54,361 nt of DNA from Bacteroidota bacterium (GCA_018268135.1 JAFDXD010000010.1:1-54361); one strand, 5' to 3'; counted from the stretch's first letter, positions 44,353 through 53,375 are shown. The notes: generated from the letters alone by a model not told the origin. Numbers and translations: made by a program.

Positions 44353-46200
44353 ATGAAAAAATTTGCGCTCATCATTTTATTTGTTTTGGGAACATTTGCA
44401 ATGTATGCCCAAAGCGATATGGAACTTAACCGCGACTCTGTTGTCGGCTGGCAGTATATCGTTAACCAGATCAACCCAAAGGCAGTGTATAAGCCTATCA
44501 AAAGCGAATTTGCCAATGGGGCTACCTACACCGTTTGGCAACAACAGGCTTCGGATATGCTCATAAATTGGATTGAACAATCGTACCTGCCTCGTGGATT
44601 GGTGATGCGTACGATTGCAAAAAACGATAGTCGTTGGGATGTAGATAAAAATGGCCCGTTGCAGAGCTATGGTGCTACCTTTTTAGGTTATGAGGCTCAT
44701 TTTGTAAATGGCAAAATTAACCTTCACTGTTGCGAACAGGGTCAAAAATTAACAGCTGGCTTTAATGAATTTCCCGGTGTGTATGTGAAGGGGTTCAATC
44801 CCGGTGGTTTATACTTTTTTGCAGAGAATGCAAGCTTTAGTTCGGGCGATGATGATGCACAATTGCAAAAAGAAGGGATTGATAAAAAAATTCAATCTGC
44901 TGTTTATCCTTACCGCACCTATCTTGATCATTATCACAACAATGGGGCGCAATTTAATAAGATTGGGATTGTAGTTGTCAAAAACGGCGAATGGCCTTTT
45001 AAGCCGGTGCTGGTAAAAGATGCCATTGCTTTCATTCAGCAACAATTAACGGACTATCCTTCCATTCTTCAAAAAAATCCATACCAGGCACCTGAAATTA
45101 ATAAAGCAATTGAAAAATTAAAACCTTATTATAATCAGGTTGCAAAACTAAAGAGTAATACAGCCTTTGGTAATTTAATAAGAGATGATAATGGCCATGC
45201 CATTCTGAATCCTTCAGATATTATAAATGCAGATCCCCCAAATAAAACTTTTCCGGAATATTATATTTTAGTAACCACTACTAAGCAAACGATCGATCAA
45301 TCAAAAAGCGATAATCCACTTTGGTTGTATTTTAATTTAACGCCGCAAACTGATTTCATTGGCACAACGGCAAAATTTGATACAAAATTTGGAACCGGAG
45401 AACAACACATGGTCTATGAAATGTTGAACAATTTCAATTTTGATTTTGTGGCAAAATGGCTTGCACAGCCCGATGCAAGAAAAACCATGATCTATACTGC
45501 TATCAATAAGCCTGCAAGAACAACAGGAAATAATATGTCATCAAAGATGGTGGTTTCTTCAGCCACTGCCGCTAAAGAAAAAGACCCGAATACTATTTTG
45601 TATGAAGATTTTGAAGGCTACGGCGCTGGGCCACTTTCTGTAAAAAATTGGCATTCCTATAGGAACGGCGGACATAGTTTTGAAAATGCTTCCGTCTGCT
45701 CTCCGGATGGGCAAAGCGCTAAATGGATTTATATTCCCGAAAAGTTTACTTTTTATCCCGATTTAAAAAAACAGCTCCCGGCAAATTTTACCGTTAACTA
45801 TGATGTCTATTTCGGTAAAAATATTCCCAACAAACGCAGCTCATTTTACATACGCCTCAGCACAGAAAACTATATTGATATGAATGACATCAACAGAAAT
45901 GGTTTTGATTTTTTATTGGCATTGAGTGGAGAAGCAGAAACGAATAAGCGCTTTATGAAGAAAGGTATTGACGAAAAAATCCAGGATTTCCATGTTGCCA
46001 ACCTTAAGTCAGGTGAGGCAGCTCATGTAAGTATTTCGGTGCAGGGGCCGGCGATTGCAGTATCAGTAAATGGTAAGCAAATAGCAATAGATAATTCTGT
46101 ATTACCCGCTGGCGTCCGTTTTACAAAAATCGGTTGGTATTGTGGCCAAAAAGATATTTACCTGGGGAATGTTTACATTCAGGCAACAGCAACGAAATAG
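44353..46200 (+). CDS. Secreted protein with C-terminal LamG-like domain
   Basis: A 615-residue protein. The signal peptide ends MYA before Q (residue ~19). The middle carries GEWPFKPVLVKDAIAFIQQQL followed by long helices, a weak echo of the LVPVSRK-type segment in the proteins at 49840 and 53387. The C-terminal ~190 residues are a beta-sandwich (ILYEDFEGYGAG ... WHSYRNGG ... FTVNYDVYFGK ... AVSVNGKQIAID), similar in layout to the LamG-like domain of the OmpA protein at 32953. Function unknown. The promoter contains the shared operator. Confidence 0.78.
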   Translation: MKKFALIILFVLGTFAMYAQSDMELNRDSVVGWQYIVNQINPKAVYKPIKSEFANGATYTVWQQQASDMLINWIEQSYLPRGLVMRTIAKNDSRWDVDKNGPLQSYGATFLGYEAHFVNGKINLHCCEQGQKLTAGFNEFPGVYVKGFNPGGLYFFAENASFSSGDDDAQLQKEGIDKKIQSAVYPYRTYLDHYHNNGAQFNKIGIVVVKNGEWPFKPVLVKDAIAFIQQQLTDYPSILQKNPYQAPEINKAIEKLKPYYNQVAKLKSNTAFGNLIRDDNGHAILNPSDIINADPPNKTFPEYYILVTTTKQTIDQSKSDNPLWLYFNLTPQTDFIGTTAKFDTKFGTGEQHMVYEMLNNFNFDFVAKWLAQPDARKTMIYTAINKPARTTGNNMSSKMVVSSATAAKEKDPNTILYEDFEGYGAGPLSVKNWHSYRNGGHSFENASVCSPDGQSAKWIYIPEKFTFYPDLKKQLPANFTVNYDVYFGKNIPNKRSSFYIRLSTENYIDMNDINRNGFDFLLALSGEAETNKRFMKKGIDEKIQDFHVANLKSGEAAHVSISVQGPAIAVSVNGKQIAIDNSVLPAGVRFTKIGWYCGQKDIYLGNVYIQATATK

Positions 46201-46207
46201 AATAATC

Positions 46208-46397
46208 AAACCGTTAAAACGGTTTGTGTATGAGGATGTTTTCCATAGCCCACGGTTTAAACCGTGGGTTATGGAAAACCATGGGTTATGTTTAATCCAT
46301 GGGTTATGTTTAAACCATGGGTTATGGGAAACCATGGGTTATGGGAAACCATGGGTTATGGGAAACCATGGGCTATGGAAAACCGTGGGCTATGGGA
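46208..46397. repeat. REP-like element B2 with tandem ~19-nt array
   Basis: Starts with the perfect palindrome AAACCGTTAAAACGGTTT (46208-46225), continues to a second palindrome at 46243-46274 (core CCACGGTTTAAACCGTGG), then about seven degenerate tandem units of about 19 nt based on AAACCATGGGTTATGGG up to about 46397. It lies at the 3' side of the transposase gene. Confidence 0.85.
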
Positions 46398-46450
46398 TAT
46401 CCGGGAATTTGCAACAAATGGTTTTAACCATTTTGTTTTATCCCCAACAT

Positions 46451-46888
46451 TTATTCGCTGGCATCAAATCCATAAATCTTCAAAAAACCATCGTACTCTT
46501 TTTGAAATGATTTTTGCGCATGGTGAGATTTCTGATTCTTTATATAATTGAAAACTTTTTCCAACTGTGATTCACAAACAGAATAGGCAGCATACCCAGT
46601 TTGCCACGAAAATTTTTCTGCAATCAGGTTTTGTTCGTTTACAAAATGTGAAGTGCCTCCCTTTACCTGTTTAATTACGTCAGCAATAGATTTTTGAGGA
46701 CTTAATAAAAACAGGCAATGCACATGCTCCGGCATTCCGTTAATAATTCTTACAGGGCAACCGCTATCAATAAATTCTTTACGCATGTGGTTGTGAATAT
46801 TTTCTTCCACAGATGGATGAATTAATGGTGCCCGTTCTTTTGTAGCCCAAATGGCATGAATCCAAATTTTCACGAATGAATGTGGCAT
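46451..46888 (-). CDS. RAYT/IS200-type HUH (Y1) transposase
   Basis: A 145-residue protein of the Transposase_17 (PF01797) family. The HUH motif is His55-Val-His57 in MPEHVHCLFLL, and the catalytic Tyr is Tyr115 in FNYIKNQKSHH. The N-terminus MPHSFVKIWIHAIWATK is typical. ATG 46888 is used; the upstream in-frame TTG at 46909 is an alternative. The ORF is flanked by REP-like palindromes B2 (46208-46397) and B3 (46918-46981), with B1 further left, so it fits a REP-associated tyrosine transposase rather than a plain IS200. No tnpB and no obvious IS ends are visible. Confidence 0.85.
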   Translation of the reverse strand: MPHSFVKIWIHAIWATKERAPLIHPSVEENIHNHMRKEFIDSGCPVRIINGMPEHVHCLFLLSPQKSIADVIKQVKGGTSHFVNEQNLIAEKFSWQTGYAAYSVCESQLEKVFNYIKNQKSHHAQKSFQKEYDGFLKIYGFDASE

Positions 46889-46917
46889 GGCGGATAATTG
46901 TTTATTCAAATATAACT

Positions 46918-46981
46918 AAACCGTTAAAACGGTTTGTGTGTGGATGTTCTCCATTGCCCACGGTTTAAACCGTGGGCAATG
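46918..46981. repeat. REP-like palindromic element B3
   Basis: Starts AAACCGTTAAAACGGTTTGT at 46918 and ends with a 30-nt palindrome at 46952-46981 (core CCCACGGTTTAAACCGTGGG). It directly abuts the operator at 46987. Confidence 0.85.
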
Positions 46982-46986
46982 AAAAA

Positions 46987-47035
46987 AATCATCTTTTTTA
47001 ATGATTGCTCAACCTCTTACAGGCATCTACTTTTA
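46987..47035 (+). promoter_or_regulatory. Operator and promoter of the TPR protein at 47056
   Basis: AATCAT (46987-46992), 8 nt, ATGATT (47001-47006). TTG at 47005-47007 overlaps the right half-site, then exactly 20 nt, then TACTTTTA at 47028-47035. This is the cleanest of the set: -33, spacing and -7 are all near consensus. Confidence 0.7.
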
Positions 47036-47055
47036 CAGAACAAACTTCTTAAATA

Positions 47056-49233
47056 ATGAAAAAGATAACAGTCCTGCTTTTACTCAGTATGGCAATAGGT
47101 TTCACTTTTGCACAAAAACCTACCAAAGAACAATATGAAGCAGATAAGAAAAAGATGATAGAGGCTCAAAAAAAATTAGATGCTGCAAAGGCAGCCATGA
47201 CACCGGAGACCAGGAAACAGTTTGACGACATGATGGAGAAAATGGGAGCAAATAAAGCTATGCAAAATGCTCAACAGGAATTGAACTATAATTCCAATAG
47301 CAAACCTGTATTGCAGCGAACCACCGATCCAAACATCATACCGGATAAACCTTCTACGCTCAAAATTGCCGCAACACCTCAATCAAAAGAACAGCTCATC
47401 GCTTATCTGAAACCGATTTTTTCGCAAACAGAATCTGCAATGAAACCGGAACATAAAAAAGCAGTGCAAAGCCTACTGAACAAAGGCGCTGAAACAGGAA
47501 AATACGCCATGGTATTTTGGACACACAACGAGTTTGATAAAACCATGTATCTTTTGCTGAATGCCTGTATCAGCAGTCCTGATGATTTTGTATCTATCAA
47601 TAATTTAGGTGCATTGCTCATCATTTCAGGATATGCACATAAAGCATTGCCTTTACTTTTATACACACAAAAATTTGTACCACAAAGCGGCACACTCCTG
47701 AATAATGTAGGGCAGGCATATCTGAGTCTTGGAAATGTAGAAAAAGCACAGTCGCTGTTCTCATTTGCGGTTGCCAAAGACTCCACACAATCAGAAGCGT
47801 ACCGATCAATGGCGCTGATTGCACATAAGCAGGGAAACCAAACACTCTGCGCCAGTTATCTTGAAAAAGCAATAGCCAATGGTGGCGCTACTTCAGAAGC
47901 CATCAATTTATTAAGCCAGGTAGCCCCCGACATAGATTTGTCTGAAGCAATTCGCAACCGCTTTAAGCAATTTTATAAAGACCATAGTGTTACCAAACGC
48001 TTTATTGTACCCGCTATTCCGGCTTCGTATGAAGAAGCAGTGGAAAGAGACAATGAGGTGGAAACCTATTTCAGAGATTTTGATGCCACCATCAATGCAA
48101 CTTACAAAACTCAGCAGCAGTTAAACAAACAATACGAAAACCAGGTGCAGGCAAATGCTACAAAAAAAATGGCGCAAATGCAGCAAGTAATGGCCAATGC
48201 CGGTAAGCCGGGATTTGAAAAATCTATGCAGGATATGAAAGCTTCGCTTAAAAATCCTTTTTTGGCACAGGGAGCCGTTATGTTGTCCAGTATTGACAAT
48301 CCGAAATTCAGCAAATCGTATTACAACCGTATGAAAACCGAAACAGAAAAACGGTTACAAGCAGAGAATGAACTGAAACAGGGCTTGAAAACTGATTATG
48401 ATAATAAGATATCTGCATTGACAATTGAAAAAAGTAAACTTAAAGATGGTGAAGGCCAGGATGCAGCCAATGCACGTGCTGTTGAAATTGAAAAAGAACT
48501 TTGCGAACTGAAAATTGCAAGGCAAAATAAATGGTTGAGCAAATCTGCCGAAATCAATAATCAGTATATCCACAATATGGAAGACCTGCTGAACCAGCGT
48601 TTGCAGGAATATCTTTTTTGGAATACCATAGTCATGCAGTCCATGCAAGACCCTACTGCAGTTAACTACGCATATTATGTTAGCTATTTAAAAAACCTGT
48701 ACGATCTTGCTTACCATCTTTTTCCAACACATGTGGATGGAGGGCTATCGAAACCCTGTGAGGATTATTTAAAAGCCAATAATTATAGGGGAAAAATACA
48801 TGACTGGGAAAGAGAACATTGCGAAGTTGACTTTGGATTTGATGCAATGGTAATGGGTGCAAAAATGAATTGTGAAGGATGGTCGGTATATGCCGATTTT
48901 AAAGCCGAGTCATTTAAATATGAAGCCAGTACAGACCCTGTAACCTGTGAATACACCGAGCATAGCATTTCAGTAAAAGCAGGCAAGGATAAAGAATTTA
49001 AAATGGGCAACATTAAAGGTTCCATTGGTGCATCGGTGGAAACTACCGTAAAATTTGACGGCAATTTAAACCCTGTTGATTTAATAGTGAAAGGTGCAGC
49101 AGGTGCAGGATTAAGTGGCCCAATGGGCGGCAGTGCAAGTGCCGAATTAGGTTCGGCAGAAATAAGTGTAAGGGGCGGTTTCAACTCATCTGGGCCTGGC
49201 TTTACACCTTTTGGAAGCGATTTTTTAAAATAA
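47056..49233 (+). CDS. Secreted TPR protein, module copy 1
   Basis: A 725-residue exported protein; the signal peptide ends TFA before Q (residue ~19). A helical region with MTPETRKQFDDMMEKMG follows. TPR-like repeats lie around residues 180-290 (NNLGALLIISGYAHKALPLL, NNVGQAYLSLGNVEKAQSLF). A SYEEAVERDNEVE segment, a long Gln-rich coiled-coil-like region (residues ~340-520), a Cys-rich part (REHCEVDFGFDAMVMGAKMN) and a Gly-rich beta C-terminus (GNIKGSIGASVETTVKFD) end the protein. The protein at 51222 has the same layout and clear sequence similarity. Two genes follow at 20 and 44 nt, so this is probably the first gene of an operon. Function unknown. Confidence 0.82.
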   Translation: MKKITVLLLLSMAIGFTFAQKPTKEQYEADKKKMIEAQKKLDAAKAAMTPETRKQFDDMMEKMGANKAMQNAQQELNYNSNSKPVLQRTTDPNIIPDKPSTLKIAATPQSKEQLIAYLKPIFSQTESAMKPEHKKAVQSLLNKGAETGKYAMVFWTHNEFDKTMYLLLNACISSPDDFVSINNLGALLIISGYAHKALPLLLYTQKFVPQSGTLLNNVGQAYLSLGNVEKAQSLFSFAVAKDSTQSEAYRSMALIAHKQGNQTLCASYLEKAIANGGATSEAINLLSQVAPDIDLSEAIRNRFKQFYKDHSVTKRFIVPAIPASYEEAVERDNEVETYFRDFDATINATYKTQQQLNKQYENQVQANATKKMAQMQQVMANAGKPGFEKSMQDMKASLKNPFLAQGAVMLSSIDNPKFSKSYYNRMKTETEKRLQAENELKQGLKTDYDNKISALTIEKSKLKDGEGQDAANARAVEIEKELCELKIARQNKWLSKSAEINNQYIHNMEDLLNQRLQEYLFWNTIVMQSMQDPTAVNYAYYVSYLKNLYDLAYHLFPTHVDGGLSKPCEDYLKANNYRGKIHDWEREHCEVDFGFDAMVMGAKMNCEGWSVYADFKAESFKYEASTDPVTCEYTEHSISVKAGKDKEFKMGNIKGSIGASVETTVKFDGNLNPVDLIVKGAAGAGLSGPMGGSASAELGSAEISVRGGFNSSGPGFTPFGSDFLK

Positions 49234-49252
49234 TAATTTAATATAACAAACA

Positions 49253-49795
49253 ATGAAAAAAGGATTATCAATTATTATGGCATCCATTTTATTTTCATTT
49301 TATGGTAATAGCCAAAACCTGACCTTCGGAAAATTTTTGGGTAGTATTAATCCAACCAAATTTGTTGGAAACTCTACTTACAGAATGTACGAAAAACAAG
49401 TGGAGATTATTGAAGTTAGTACCAACGGGCAAAATCAAAATACAACAGTCAATTTCAAATTTTCACCCTGCTCTGCCAGTGCAGATTTTATAGCACATAC
49501 TCAAATTGGAAAAAATATTAATCAGGGCCAGATTGATGTATTGGAGAAAAACCCATACAACCAGGGCTACAACAAAATAAAATATAAAATCTATTTTGAA
49601 AATGCACAGGTAATTACCTGTAACGATACAAGAGCTTGCAGCAATGTAATGGCAACAACCGTTTCTCTAAAGCCACAGCGAATTTGCTGGGTTTATTATA
49701 ATTATGATATAAACGGGAAGTTGCTTAATAGTACAACTAACGGCTTTGATTCAAAGACAGGTCAGCCCTGGTCAGTAACAGTGCCTAATTTTTAA
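49253..49795 (+). CDS. Small secreted protein with Hcp-like sequence pattern
   Basis: A 180-residue protein; the signal peptide ends NSQ region near residue 20. The body reads like the Hcp/TssD tube-protein pattern: an early beta region, CSASADFIAHTQIGKNI (compare D-K-A-S...G-K-x-I), IKYKIYFENAQVI, VSLKPQRICWVYYNYDINGK, and a Trp-containing end (GQPWSVTV). This is pattern similarity read by eye, not a database hit, and Hcp proper has no signal peptide. It lies between the TPR gene and the LVPVSRK-type gene; the second module copy lacks it. Function unknown; tube-like assembly outside the cytoplasm is speculative. Confidence 0.7.
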   Translation: MKKGLSIIMASILFSFYGNSQNLTFGKFLGSINPTKFVGNSTYRMYEKQVEIIEVSTNGQNQNTTVNFKFSPCSASADFIAHTQIGKNINQGQIDVLEKNPYNQGYNKIKYKIYFENAQVITCNDTRACSNVMATTVSLKPQRICWVYYNYDINGKLLNSTTNGFDSKTGQPWSVTVPNF

Positions 49796-49839
49796 TGCCC
49801 TAAAAAATTAATACAAACAGCTAATTAAAATATAAAACA

Positions 49840-51129
49840 GTGAAAAATACTATCAGCATTTTATTATTTCTATTTGCACATTCCATTTGCTTTTCGCAAA
49901 TAAAAAAAATTACCGATCCACTAACTCCCTGCAATGAAACCTCGGATGCTGTTGCCGGCATTTACACCAATCATACCAATCCTGAATATGGCCCCATCGT
50001 TTTAAAAGGCACAGCTACTGAAAAGGCTGCCATGATGAAAAACCTCATTGCCATTGAAAAGCTGGAAGAAGCAAGCCGTAAAGATTTTATTTTGACGGGC
50101 TGTGTTGCCAGGGTAAGTTTTGCAAGATGGGGCAATAGTGATTATGGAAAAACTGTTTATGCCAGGTATGGGTACCAGTTAGGAGTTTATCAATTTGTAT
50201 GTAATGTAAAAGAACATGTTACTAAAATTGTAGATGAATACAGATCAGTATTTCGGGTAGATATTAATCCCTACATTGCCACAGGTACCAAAGCCGGCGG
50301 CATTGGAGAGTTTACCATTAATGGCAAATCTAGATACGATATTCCTATAGAAGCGAAAAGCGGCCCAAACTTTGAAAACGACAAAAAAAACAATCCCAGC
50401 AAAGTATCCCAATACATTTCAGAATCTATGATGCTGGCCAATCGTTCCAGTGATTATAAAAACAACCATGCCGATTTTCTGAAAATAATTAACGGCAAAG
50501 GCTACACAGAAAACTGGATGAATGGCGATAAGTATGATACTCGTTCGGCAGATTCCTATCAATGGATAGACCGACGCTACCTAATCACCAAACCAGGAGT
50601 TCCCCTACTCGTTCCCGTTAGTAGAAAACAATATTTAGAAGATATGTTGGAATACCTGGAAATAGAAAAAGCAAATTTTCTGTATGTCAATGTACTTAAA
50701 CTCAAAGACATTGGAACCAATACTGCCGACTGGGCAAAAAAAGAGAAAGCTATTCTGGAAGAGGACCAAAATATCTATCCAAAAATATACGAAGCAAAAA
50801 AGGAAAAAATAAAAATGCTGTTGGCCAATCAAAAATCAGAATGGCTCAACAAACCAGCTGTTGTAGAAAAAAACAACAGAACATCGGATGCAAACAAACG
50901 CCTGGAAAACCTGGGGAAATTTTATGATGCAGAAGATGACTATAATACCGCTTTGTATGTACTAAACCCAGAATATTGTAAAAGCAATAACGGCCAAACA
51001 ACCAAACCCCTCTTCATGGAAGTGCAATTCCGATATGAACGAGGTAAAGGCCGTGGTTTTTCATCCAGGCTTTTCGATAATTGGGAAAAGAATTTTGATT
51101 TAAGTGCCTTGTGGAAGATGCTGAACTAA
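49840..51129 (+). CDS. Secreted LVPVSRK-motif protein, module copy 1
   Basis: A 429-residue protein starting with GTG 49840 (no in-frame ATG before the signal peptide, which ends near residue 20 at FSQ). The N-terminal half has LIAIEKLEEASRKDFILTG. The central motif is VPLLVPVSRKQYLEDMLEY, followed by helical, Lys/Glu-rich stretches. The C-terminus contains FMEVQFRYERGKGRGF. The truncated protein at 53387 shares the motif and the preceding and following segments and is clearly a paralogue. It follows the Hcp-like gene by 44 nt. No known family recognised; function unknown. Confidence 0.8.
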   Translation: MKNTISILLFLFAHSICFSQIKKITDPLTPCNETSDAVAGIYTNHTNPEYGPIVLKGTATEKAAMMKNLIAIEKLEEASRKDFILTGCVARVSFARWGNSDYGKTVYARYGYQLGVYQFVCNVKEHVTKIVDEYRSVFRVDINPYIATGTKAGGIGEFTINGKSRYDIPIEAKSGPNFENDKKNNPSKVSQYISESMMLANRSSDYKNNHADFLKIINGKGYTENWMNGDKYDTRSADSYQWIDRRYLITKPGVPLLVPVSRKQYLEDMLEYLEIEKANFLYVNVLKLKDIGTNTADWAKKEKAILEEDQNIYPKIYEAKKEKIKMLLANQKSEWLNKPAVVEKNNRTSDANKRLENLGKFYDAEDDYNTALYVLNPEYCKSNNGQTTKPLFMEVQFRYERGKGRGFSSRLFDNWEKNFDLSALWKMLN

Positions 51130-51139
51130 CCACTCAAAA

Positions 51140-51188
51140 AATCATGTTTTTTAATGATTGGCTCTGCTGTTGAATACTGATACTTTTA
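51140..51188 (+). promoter_or_regulatory. Operator and promoter of the TPR protein at 51222
   Basis: AATCAT (51140-51145), 8 nt (G instead of C at the first position), ATGATT (51154-51159). TTG at 51158-51160, exactly 20 nt, then TACTTTTA at 51181-51188. No REP element adjoins this copy. Confidence 0.7.
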
Positions 51189-51221
51189 TCGAAATTTTTA
51201 TTGGAATAAAAAAAGGAATCC

Positions 51222-53375
51222 ATGAGAAAATACAATTTAGCCATATTTATTGCTTTGCTGTTTGCAACAAACGTTGTGGCGCAGTCAAAAAACCCAACTT
51301 CCAACAAAGAGATACAAGATAAGTTACAACAGGCGCAGCAACAGTTGGATAAACTTACACCCGAACAAAAAAAGATGATGGAGCAGATGGGTATGTCAAC
51401 ATCTGTGCCTTCAAAGCCAACCGGATATACTGATGCCGATATTAAAGCAGCCGTAGGGAGCGATGCTTATAGTGTACCTTCAAAAAACATGAAGCTTATT
51501 GCTGCCATTCCCAAAATAACATTAACTGCCGCAATGCTTCCGTCTTACATAAAATCATTAAACGAGTATATTGATAAAGGTATTTCAGGCAATGCTAAGC
51601 AGGCAGCACAAAGCATTTATACCGACTTTAAAAACAACAAATTTTCTCCCGAAGCAATAGGCAATGCTGCCGTAGGAATATGGACCACAGGGCAATTGGA
51701 ATTAGCAGTGTTGGTAATAGGGAAAGCTTGTACAGACAACGTAGCTGATGCAGACTTGCTAAGCAACTTTGCAGCCATGCTAAGTATGAGTGGCGCACCT
51801 CACAAAGCTATTCCACTGCTGGAATATCTTAATACACAATATCCCGACAATACCACCATCCTTAATAACCTTGGGCAGGCGTGGTTTTATTTGGGTGAAA
51901 CCGACAAAGCCAATGCACAATTAGATAAGGTAGTAAAAGCATTTGCCTATCATCCACAGGCAAACTACACCCAATGCCTGATTCAGCAAAGCAGGGGCAA
52001 TACCAGCACTGCTATTGAAAAAATGAAGAACTCCCTTGCGTATAGTTTTTCACCAGATAAAATAAATATGCTGAGAAAGATGGGATATAAAATAAAAGGA
52101 AGTGATATGCGTATTCCTTTTCGTCCTGACCCTAATCCACTGGGCTTGCAAAATTTTATGCGACCTGATGTCCCCAATTCTTATGAAGAGGAACTAAAGG
52201 TTAAAGCCGATTGGGATGCTTTTCAACAACAGATAAGCGAAAGTAGCCTGCAATTAGGAAAAGATCTTATTCCGTACCAGCAGGCGATGGCAAAAAATGC
52301 AGCGGAGGCATATAAAAAATTTAATAATAAGACAGCAACTGATATCAGTAAAATGAATGCAGGTTCGGTCACTACTGAAAATATATATAGAACTGTGGCC
52401 GAAAAAAACCTGCAAGACATGGATAAAGATGGAGGTGTAACATATCGCCTTAAAAAAGCAAAAGCTTTGATTGACTCATTAAGAAATGATTTTACAGCAA
52501 AGGATCAGCTTCAACGAAAAAAGATTGAAAAGGAAAACAGCATTAAGGCCAACCAGGAATCTGAGCTGGCTAAGAAGGGGGAAGATATTGGGTTTGATAA
52601 TTGCAAAGTGCAGCAGATTTACAGCGAGTGGGTGTATGCAACCTACAATAAGCCGCTTGAAGAAGCCTACAAAAATTACCTGCACCAATTAAGATTAAAG
52701 CTAAGCGAAGAATTGTATTGGAAGCAATTCACACAAGATGCTTCGGCCTTTGAAGCTACCAAAATAGCCGCTAAAAAAGAATGGCTAAGTGCATTGGGTA
52801 ACACCAGGTATATATCCACCAACCTGTATGGCGATTGCACGCCGCAACAGAAAAAAGAAAGCCGCTATAAACTGGCTGATTTTGATGAAATGCATTGCAG
52901 TTATGTTAGTACGCTGGATTTTGGTTTTTGCAAAGCAACATGGGAGTGTGGTTGGTCCCGTATAGAATTTGATGCAGGCAAACTAAATGGGGATTTCAAA
53001 TTTTATATGGATAACAATGCTAAAACTCGTTTTGTAAAAGGCACAGTAGAAGCAACTGCTATCAATATAGGCGGTTCCGTAAAAAAAGGCCCGATTCAAA
53101 TAGGCGCCAATGTTAAAGCAGGTGTTGGTGTAGAGTTTACTGGCCGTGGTGTAGAAGATGTGTATGTAACAGGAAAAGCATCGGTAGAAGTAAAATCAAA
53201 CATCATAGACAGATTTGATGAACACATTAAGGATGCGAATGGTGGAGATAAAAATCAACCCGGCATGGGTGATGCTCAACTCAGCGACAAGGGCATAGAA
53301 ATTGGCGTGGATGGCAGGATGAGCTTAATATCCGGCAATACATCCACTAATATTTTTGTAAACACTCCAAACTAA
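51222..53375 (+). CDS. Secreted TPR protein, module copy 2
   Basis: A 717-residue exported protein; the signal peptide ends VVA before Q (residue ~20). Layout equals the protein at 47056: early LTPEQKKMMEQMG segment, TPR-like repeats (SMSGAPHKAIPLLEYLN, NNLGQAWFYLGETDKANAQL), SYEEELKVKADWD, a helical middle, a Cys-rich segment (MHCSYVSTLDFGFCKATWEC, GW) and a Gly-rich beta end (GPIQIGANVKAGVGVEFTG). The C-terminus ends NIFVNTPN. Similarity is moderate, so the duplication is not recent. The following gene starts 11 nt after its stop. Function unknown. Confidence 0.82.
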   Translation: MRKYNLAIFIALLFATNVVAQSKNPTSNKEIQDKLQQAQQQLDKLTPEQKKMMEQMGMSTSVPSKPTGYTDADIKAAVGSDAYSVPSKNMKLIAAIPKITLTAAMLPSYIKSLNEYIDKGISGNAKQAAQSIYTDFKNNKFSPEAIGNAAVGIWTTGQLELAVLVIGKACTDNVADADLLSNFAAMLSMSGAPHKAIPLLEYLNTQYPDNTTILNNLGQAWFYLGETDKANAQLDKVVKAFAYHPQANYTQCLIQQSRGNTSTAIEKMKNSLAYSFSPDKINMLRKMGYKIKGSDMRIPFRPDPNPLGLQNFMRPDVPNSYEEELKVKADWDAFQQQISESSLQLGKDLIPYQQAMAKNAAEAYKKFNNKTATDISKMNAGSVTTENIYRTVAEKNLQDMDKDGGVTYRLKKAKALIDSLRNDFTAKDQLQRKKIEKENSIKANQESELAKKGEDIGFDNCKVQQIYSEWVYATYNKPLEEAYKNYLHQLRLKLSEELYWKQFTQDASAFEATKIAAKKEWLSALGNTRYISTNLYGDCTPQQKKESRYKLADFDEMHCSYVSTLDFGFCKATWECGWSRIEFDAGKLNGDFKFYMDNNAKTRFVKGTVEATAINIGGSVKKGPIQIGANVKAGVGVEFTGRGVEDVYVTGKASVEVKSNIIDRFDEHIKDANGGDKNQPGMGDAQLSDKGIEIGVDGRMSLISGNTSTNIFVNTPN

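Noticed and set aside
34198-46397. Possible CRISPR arrays in repeat families A and B
   Set aside because: Spacing is irregular, repeats are short palindromes in both orientations, no unique spacers of even length, and no cas genes.
46142-46551. Two overlapping + strand frames of 95 and 122 codons with GYGKPWVM-like repeats
   Set aside because: They are translations of the tandem repeat array B2 and end in the antisense of the transposase gene; no signal peptide or family match.
49253-49795. A type VI secretion system
   Set aside because: Only one Hcp-like protein is seen, with a signal peptide; there is no TssB/C, TssK, VgrG or ClpV in the window.
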